DNA of 64,000 bases from assembly GCA_028023455.1 (NCBI GenBank), contig JAQFVV010012397.1, positions 3,740,888 to 3,804,887 on the forward strand. Reading direction: 5' to 3'. The position numbers and the translations under genes are program-made. A model generated the notes under the pieces. It was not told where the DNA came from, did not search any database, and saw only the letters and a list, made by a program, of their open reading frames with translations. This stretch comes from Epiperipatus broadwayi (Eukaryota > Onychophora > Udeonychophora > Euonychophora > Peripatidae). This document shows positions 56,285 through 64,000 of this stretch, in pieces. Numbering within the stretch: position 1 is the first letter of the stretch; every line of letters starts with the position of its first letter.

Positions 56285-56630
56285 AATAGTCTGAACAAGC
56301 AATAACCTGTATTCAATGCACTTTAAAATTCGCAATAATCAAGCATATTTTGCTGATAGAGGGATCTTCCAAACCACGACACAAGATAGTGATTTTTATA
56401 AAGAAAAGAAAGGGCCCATCTTATCTTTAACATAAATGTCCACTTATATAGGTGAATCTGAAGCATCTTGATTTGGAAGCATGAAGTAGTTGTTTTATCC
56501 ACTGTTCTTGTCTTTATAAAAATTGCTATCTTGTGTCGTGGTTTGGAAGATCCCTTCATTGGCAAAATATGCTTGATTATTGCGAATTTTAAAGCGCATT
56601 GAATACAGGTTACTGCCTGTTCAGACTAAT
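56285..56630. mobile_element. 340 bp inverted-repeat element
   Basis: 56288-56627 has inverted ends of about 120 bp: left agtctgaacaagcaataacc and the reverse complement of the right end agtctgaacaggcagtaacc, then ctgtattcaatgc, aaaattcgcaataatcaagc and ttccaaaccacgacacaaga. AAT flanks both sides (56285-56287, 56628-56630), a possible 3 bp target duplication. The interior is non-coding; the 80-codon - strand frame here arises from the palindrome. Confidence 0.85.
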
Positions 56631-57705
56631 TACATTCTTTTATATTATTGGCTTAAACAATAATTATTTTATAAATAAACAGATTCCTACCTAGACTAGT
56701 CTTCAAACTTCACAAAAAATCTCCATAATTTTTTTTTTTTTTTACTATTTATATATTTCTCCCCCTAATATGCCTTAATTTAGCTGCAGCTAGATTGTAA
56801 ATTAAACAATACCCTTACAAACATAAGAATTACTATTACATATATTTAAACTGCAGCATCAAAAAATATTCTTAGTATTATATTAGTCATCTAAAATCTA
56901 ATCTCTCAAAATGTGCTTTATTTAAAATCTGGTCCTTCAATGCTGCACTGCCACAAATAATTAAAATATAAGATCTGCCAACACTTTCCAGTAAATATGT
57001 TATCTTGATATAATTTTCAAAACAGATACTTTTCTCTCAAGGAAATAGGCCTATCATAGTCAATACCTTTTCTTTCAGGGTATGTCCCATATTTTTTCTC
57101 TCAGGTATAGATTTATCATGACTTCATGATTGGAAAGCCAAAATTACAAAAAAATCTACTTTATATTATTTACTCCCACAAGTTATAGCTCAAATTTTTA
57201 TTGGATTAATAAAGTATAAATTTTATGTGACACATTTATTATCAAAACAAAATTAAAATAATAAACTTCAAAAATATTTAAATCATACAATCATTACTAT
57301 AAAAATGCACTACTTATAAACCACTTTTAAAATATAAAATGACAATAAATATTTATAATGCTTCTATACTAAAACTTCTTTTGTAAATTTTAAAAAGTTT
57401 GCATTAAAGTTTGCACACAAAGTTTACAGATTGAGATGTTGATTTAGCATTCAATTTAAATTTAAATAACATTGTGATCATAAGTGCAAAATAGTCTTCA
57501 ATTATATGTTTTAGAACTGTAGTATTTGTATCCCAGTTTTTAACTGCAAATCCTGTGTTCATTTATTGAATTATGTGAATTATATTTATAATATGAAATA
57601 TTGACAATTTCTTTTATATATAGTCATTTAATCTATTTATCAAATTGCTGTGCAGGATGAGAATTCACAATATTTTGTTCCTAATTCATTTTGGAGACTT
57701 TGCTA
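56631..57705. other. AT-rich stretch, no gene seen
   Basis: No coding or repeat signal recognised. Confidence 0.5.
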
Positions 57706-57709
57706 TAAA

Positions 57710-58475
57710 GTTGGCTCATATATTAGGGAGAGATCTTGCATATTGCAACCCACCATTGCAATAAAACCCATGTAAAACATTTTTGTTATAGCCATTTTAT
57801 AAAACTGCCAAAGATCCAATTTCTTATTAATTTTTTAGAACATGCAGATGATAAATTATGGAAGACACTTTTTTTTCTTCTTAAATTTTTTTTTTTTAAA
57901 AATTAAGGTCAATGTGAGTACATAAATGAAAAATATATTTTTTAAAATGCATTGTAAGTTTCAAAATATTAATTTTATATTATTATATTTTAATAATTAA
58001 ATTTAAAATTACACAGTATTAAAAATGTTCTCATATAATATTTTAAAAAATTGTTAATATATAATTTTTATTATTAATATATAAATAATACTAAGTATTA
58101 TACGCACATGTGTGTACATATACATATATTCATCATACACATGCCTATCTGTTAATGTTATAAATTGATTATTTCTCACTCTAAAATATATAGTAATATA
58201 TTTAAATGAATTTATCCTTCCCATGATTTGCCTAGTTTGGTGCCTAACACGCCTATGCTGTACTTCATCTCCCATCACTGTGTGCTAAGAAATGATGAAC
58301 GATTATAATAATGTGAAATAATATTATTTCAATATGTATGTATATATAATAAATGTAATAATGCCGAAAACTAAATGGGTCAGTAAATAAAGTAATCATT
58401 AAAAAACAGTCAACACTTAGCTAATCCAAATACAATAACAATCAGTGTCAAGCCAACCTCCTTTTAACAATAAAG
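57710..58475 (+). repeat. Dispersed repeat, copy 2 (expanded)
   Basis: 57710-57850 and 58350-58470 match the two halves of the repeat at 55770-56055. The 500 bp between them is AT-rich and absent from copy 1, either an insertion here or a deletion there. Confidence 0.55.
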
Positions 58476-58503
58476 GAGAAATCCCATCTTTATTAAGGAT
58501 CTA

Positions 58504-58504
58504 A

Positions 58505-58571
<67 letters not shown>
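58504..58571. repeat. (AT)n microsatellite
   Basis: About 68 bp of AT with one TTT interruption near 58524. Confidence 0.95.
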
Positions 58572-58572
<1 letters not shown>

Positions 58573-58734
58573 ACTAAAGATTGCATCTTGACCACAGAGA
58601 TTGAAATTATTGATACAAAGAAGTTTAAATAAACATCTTTAAACAAGTAAATATAACCTATTCTGAATGTAGACTAACAAATAGTTAATTATATATAGTA
58701 CAAAATGCAATTATAATTTTTAAATACCCCCAAG

Positions 58735-59062
58735 GTATTACTTAAATAATAAGTGTAACAATGATCAAGGATAAACGGGTTTGTAAGTAATCATTAAAAA
58801 CCAGTCAACTCTTAGACAATCCCAATATCAATAACAATCAACAATTTCAAAATGTTGTCAAGGCAACCTCCTTTTAACAATAAAGGTGGAATCTCTGTGG
58901 TCAAGTTGCAATCTTTAGGGTCTATATACATATTTTAGACTCTTAATAAAGGTGGGATTCCATCTTTATTATTAAAAGGAGGTTACCTTGTCAACAGTTT
59001 GAAATTGTTAGTTGTTATAGATATTGGCATTGTTTAAGTGTTGACTGGCTTTCAATGATATA
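58735..59062. repeat. Foldback repeat with about 130 bp arms
   Basis: The left arm (from aagtgtaacaatgatcaagg) and the reverse complement of the right arm share aaccagtcaac, caatttcaaa, ttgtcaaggcaacctccttt and aataaaggtggaat. Related single arms are at 58375-58500 and 55970-56050. Non-coding, MITE-like. Confidence 0.75.
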
Positions 59063-59641
59063 TATATATATATAAACAAAAAAAGATTTATAAATCCAAT
59101 AAATAATATTATATTTCAACCAGAGGACTGGTTTTCATCAGAAAGAAAATATATATATATATATAAACACCTCATTTTCAATCCTGACTTAATAAAGTTG
59201 AAAATTTCCCAACAGCTTTGGATTTTTTTTTGATGGTTGTTACATAGCCAACCTAGATAAAAATCCAATATTAATTGTTAAACGGGTATTTAGATAATTT
59301 TAGTTAGAAATAAAATAGGAATAGAAAATTACTGAATTAGAAAACCTGGTGACATATGTCTTCTTATTTACTGTTTGTTTATAAGAACAACCGGAGGGGC
59401 CTTTGAAGTAGATTATGTAAAGATTATATTATTTTATATAGATTACAAATCACATGTTTAATATTATCAATACTATCTCAAAAACTAATCAAGAATTTAC
59501 TTTCAATTTTTTTAACTGACAAGATGACTGCCTCAATAAAACCAATTGATAATAAAAATTTTAATTAGTTGATCAGTTAGTATTGATAATATTAATAGGA
59601 TTGTAATTTGTTTTATGTTTTTTATTATTAGTTACATTTGC

Positions 59642-59734
<93 letters not shown>

Positions 59735-60575
59735 ATAACTTTACACAGATGAGTGCAAGTTCAGCATGAAATATGCATCATGGAGATTACCCTTTTCACA
59801 TGTCTTTGATTATATGTTTGTATGATAGAATAAAAGTTTGAAAAATATTTAAATAAATATTATATGAAGTTAAGCTTAAGTATCTCTAAAAAAATAATGT
59901 GTATATGAAGTAAAAGTGGGACATATGCTATATGGATTACTTGAAAAAGTATATCTTTCTAATGTATCTATAGTGTGAGAGGTTGGTCTGTCTTTTAGGC
60001 TGATGAGTGGTTGTGATAGGATTGAGCTAAGGTAAAAGATATACTAAGAATATAATTTTTTTAAAAAAATTTCTATATAAAATTCATGTGAATGTATGTT
60101 CATTCATAATGCTGTCATGTGATATCCAAATTAAACATTTTTTTGCTAGAAAGTGTATTTTTTATTATTTGTTCTACCATTAATACACCATAATTTTTTT
60201 ACGAATCATTTTATGCTAAAAAGTAATTTGTTAGCAATTAAAAAAAGCTATTAAAAATGATAGCCTTTCCATAGGCTAGATACATTTCTATATTCTAAAA
60301 AAATATGGTATTGGAATAAAACTTTTTGAAAGAAAAAATACTTGGAAAGAAACAGATGCTGTAGCACCATATTTACATTTAGTGTGAAATTGAAGTTGTT
60401 TAGTTTGATATCATGTAGTTCATTGCTCCATAGTAATACTATGCATGATTAAAATTTGTTAAAGTAACCAATTAAAAAAAAGATCACAAAAACAATGGAG
60501 TTTTCATAGGCTGGACACATATGCTGATATTAAATACTAATTTTACATAGAAATTGAATTTATATATCTTCATAA
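59063..60575. other. AT-rich stretch with a long (AT)n run
   Basis: No gene seen. A 68 bp unit (about 59085-59150) is bracketed by short AT runs. The long AT run is listed separately. Confidence 0.5.
59644..59729. repeat. (AT)n microsatellite
   Basis: About 86 bp of uninterrupted AT. Confidence 0.97.
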
Positions 60576-60582
60576 TTTTCAA

Positions 60583-61565
60583 TTGATTATCAATCTACTG
60601 CAGGATAAAAGTCTTTCCAAGTTCAATCCATCTTCTTCATTTCTAGCCTGTCTTCTCTGCATCATTCCAGTACACTTCCTTATTTCATCCATCCGTATCA
60701 CATGTGATATTTTTCTAGGTCTTTTACAGTCTCTTGGAATTCAGTTTAAGATTTCAACAGTCTATCTATTATCATCTTTTCCTAGTATGATGTTCTGCCA
60801 TTCCACTTCAATCTTTTAATACTTTCAGTGATATCTAACATCTGTTTGTTCTCTCACCCATGTATTTCATTTTTGATTTCTACTTGCTACTTCTAACATA
60901 CATGTGCCCATACATGTGTCCATATTTTTTTAAATGTTCTGAAATCTTTGTATTCATCTTCTGTTAAGTGTCCAAGTCTCAGTTCATAATTAAGAACTAA
61001 TAACATACATTTATTAGAAACCTTTCTTTTCAAATGTATAAGCACATATCCTTTTAATATTAAGTTATTTCTATCAAAAGCACTCCAAACAAGTTTAATC
61101 CTATGACTAGTTCTATCCATTATGTTTCTATCTGTAGTAATAATGTGATCAAAGTATTTGTAGTTGTTACCTTTTCTAACTCATAATTATCAATCTTTTA
61201 TTTTCTTATTTTGAGAAAATCCATTGAACATTACTTTAGTCTTTTTAACATTTACCTCTAATTCTATTTTTTTTTTAAATTTTATCTGATACCTCTTACA
61301 TCCTTTCCTGAATCTCTAAAGCTTTATTTGAAAAAAAAAAAACCCCAACATCATCTGCAAAATCTACATTACTTAAATAATCTCCATTTACGTTTATTCT
61401 CTTAGCTTCCCATTTTAATCCACAAAATACTTCTTACAAAACTGCTGTAAAAAGTTTTGGAAATATAGTCACCCTGTCATACCCTTCTCAATGTTAATCT
61501 TTTTAATATCATTATGTAATCTAATTGTTGCTGTTGCATTTTTATAAATTTTCTTCAGAATATGC
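60583..61565 (-). pseudogene. RTE-type retrotransposon 3' fragment
   Basis: The - strand is collinear with 49010-49960 of the RTE element at 49 kb. It covers the end of RT block 4, the catalytic box (DFADD, about 61357-61343, both aspartates kept), the KYL block, and the C-terminal tail. It ends abruptly near 61565, so it is 5' truncated inside RT. More indels than the 49 kb copy. Confidence 0.82.
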
Positions 61566-62738
<1,173 letters not shown>

Positions 62739-62929
62739 AATGTTTGTGTTGATGACATTTTATGTTGGATACACACACATCTAGTTTTTAACTGTTAAAT
62801 GTCTTCAGAAAAAGTTAAAACTTTTCAAATACATTTCATCTGTTAATATACAGATTACGATATAATATAATATTTAACAAATGAATAAAAGAGCCCCAAG
62901 TAATAATTAGCGAGAAAACAAACGGATGT

Positions 62930-63240
62930 ATCTAAAGTAAAAGGTCATGTATGTACCAATGAAAAGTTCAATTGAGAAAATATTAGAATGTTGGACAAAG
63001 AGGAAAAAAAACAGTCATATGAAAATGGAAAATAATTCCATAAATTAATCTAGTGTGATAATGTTTGCAAACTATTTATTAATATTGTTTTAAAGAAAAA
63101 ATGAAGAAATTGGGAGGACTCTGATAAATAAGGGCGTAACCTATTGAGAGTCACTTTAAATTCAGTATTTATGAATACAAGTGTCCTTAGTTTGATTTTT
63201 ATGCTAGTATTGTCATTGTTTCAAAACAGCAACAATTGAA
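62930..63240 (+). repeat. Diverged copy of the SINE-like family at 15 kb
   Basis: Parallel blocks with 15160-15360: ttcaattgagaaaata / ttcaattgggaaaata, attagaatgttggacaaaga / atattgggcagaga, aataattccataaattaat / aataatcctataaatcaat, ctagtgtgataatg / ccagtgtggcaatg, then a purine-rich aaattgggagga. It lacks clear A and B boxes. Confidence 0.55.
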
Positions 63241-64000
63241 GAAGAGAGGAAAATAATATCACTCAACATCATTGTGTTATACATTAATCCATAGGTTATT
63301 CGCAAATTTAATGCATTTAAACTATTTAAATTTAAATAAAGTTTGAATTTTTTTAAAGGCTTTATTAGCAAGTAAAATTTAGATAAAACAATAGTCCAAC
63401 ATATAATTAAATGTTAAATGTTTTCAGTGATGTAAGCACAAAACAAATTCATTTTTCCAACAATTCCTTATACCCCCCTCCCCACCTTTTAATATCTTCT
63501 TTTTCTTTTTATATCGTCCAACAGTTGTGCACGCGCTTTAAGTTTTGTCCATTACAAACTTTCTGACATATATTAAGTAGTCAGTATGGACTCAATGCTA
63601 TATAAAACTTAGTCAATACGAACAATTATATCTAAAACTGGTCAAAATGAAAAATCAAATAACTTTTATATGCAAATCTAACAACCTTCATATGCAAATG
63701 TAAATTTAAAGCAATTATTCTTAAAAGTTTGCAACTAAAATCTTTAAATCACTTCCAGAGAGCTGAAAAAATTATTCAGAGAGCAAATGGGGTTCTGTTA
63801 AGAGAAAGAATAAAATGCTCAAAGATTTTTGAATTACAAAATTTTACATTCCATTAGTAATGTAGAATGCTTGACTAAAATGAAACTTTCTAATGAAGAC
63901 TTTATAAGAATTCTCTCATAAATTATATATATATATTTTAAAAGGTGTGAAGGTTGCTTTGACAGCAGTTAAAAATATTGGTTGCTATATTTACTGTGAA
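63241..64000. other. AT-rich stretch, no gene seen
   Basis: A short C-rich patch lies at 63472-63487. No coding or repeat family recognised. Confidence 0.5.

Noticed and set aside
56323-56565. 80-codon - strand frame
   Set aside because: Lies within a palindromic element whose two arms are the same sequence; no protein family signal.

Overview
This window reads as AT-rich, repeat-dominated animal nuclear DNA. No intact host protein-coding gene, rRNA gene or canonical tRNA gene is recognisable. What can be supported are remnants of many eukaryotic transposon classes: non-LTR retrotransposons (an L1-like one and RTE-type ones), LTR retrotransposons of Ty3/gypsy type, Penelope-like elements with a GIY-YIG nuclease, a hAT-type DNA transposon, a possible MULE transposase piece, SINE-like units, several foldback/MITE families and long microsatellites. 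The mix fits an invertebrate metazoan with a large repetitive genome. The sequence alone does not fix the lineage. Almost every open reading frame is a transposon fragment or a microsatellite artefact.

Layout. 0-4.8 kb: decayed L1-like retrotransposon on + (zinc-knuckle ORF1, endonuclease, reverse transcriptase). 5.3-12.2 kb: pieces of RTE-like retrotransposons on both strands and a TTA microsatellite. 15.0-15.5 kb: inverted SINE-like unit with tRNA-type A and B boxes, related to a copy at 63 kb. 16.2-21.2 kb: LTR element 1, with both 1.65 kb LTRs, a four-fold tandem array of its primer binding site and a coiled-coil gag-like remnant but no pol. It sits inside a foldback repeat family (21.2-22.3 kb). 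22.3-26.2 kb: decayed Ty3/gypsy on - (RT, protease, coiled-coil gag with a 262 bp tandem duplication). 30.7-31.5 kb: non-autonomous hAT element with 8 bp target duplication. 33.6-35.9 kb: two Penelope-like remnants. 36.3 kb: short GC-richer insertion with a 15 bp target duplication. 36.8-39.4 kb: possible MULE piece, then an unresolved GC-richer tract. 39.4-44.2 kb: LTR element 2, with 1.57 kb LTRs and a non-coding interior.

44.2-48.9 kb is very AT-rich and empty apart from a promoter-like motif. 49.0-51.8 kb is the most complete element, an RTE retrotransposon on - with endonuclease, RT and C-terminal domain, broken by frameshifts and with a mutated catalytic box. 53.6-55.7 kb is a decayed coding remnant on -, possibly Penelope-like, interrupted by two MITEs. 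55.7-59.1 kb is a nest of foldback repeats. 60.6-61.6 kb is another RTE fragment. 62.03-62.74 kb is about 177 uninterrupted CTAT units.

The most interesting signal is the pair of LTR elements. Both lack pol. They share termini (TGTACC...GGTTCA), the target choice (ATAT, duplicated), a 2-base gap to the primer site and a tRNA-Lys-like primer site, yet their LTR bodies and interiors differ. They look like two non-autonomous families moved by the same kind of gypsy machinery, of which the - strand gypsy at 22-26 kb is a plausible decayed relative. One has multiplied its primer binding site. The other carries a tRNA-like double hairpin plus box B, and a cysteine-rich reading frame, inside its LTR.
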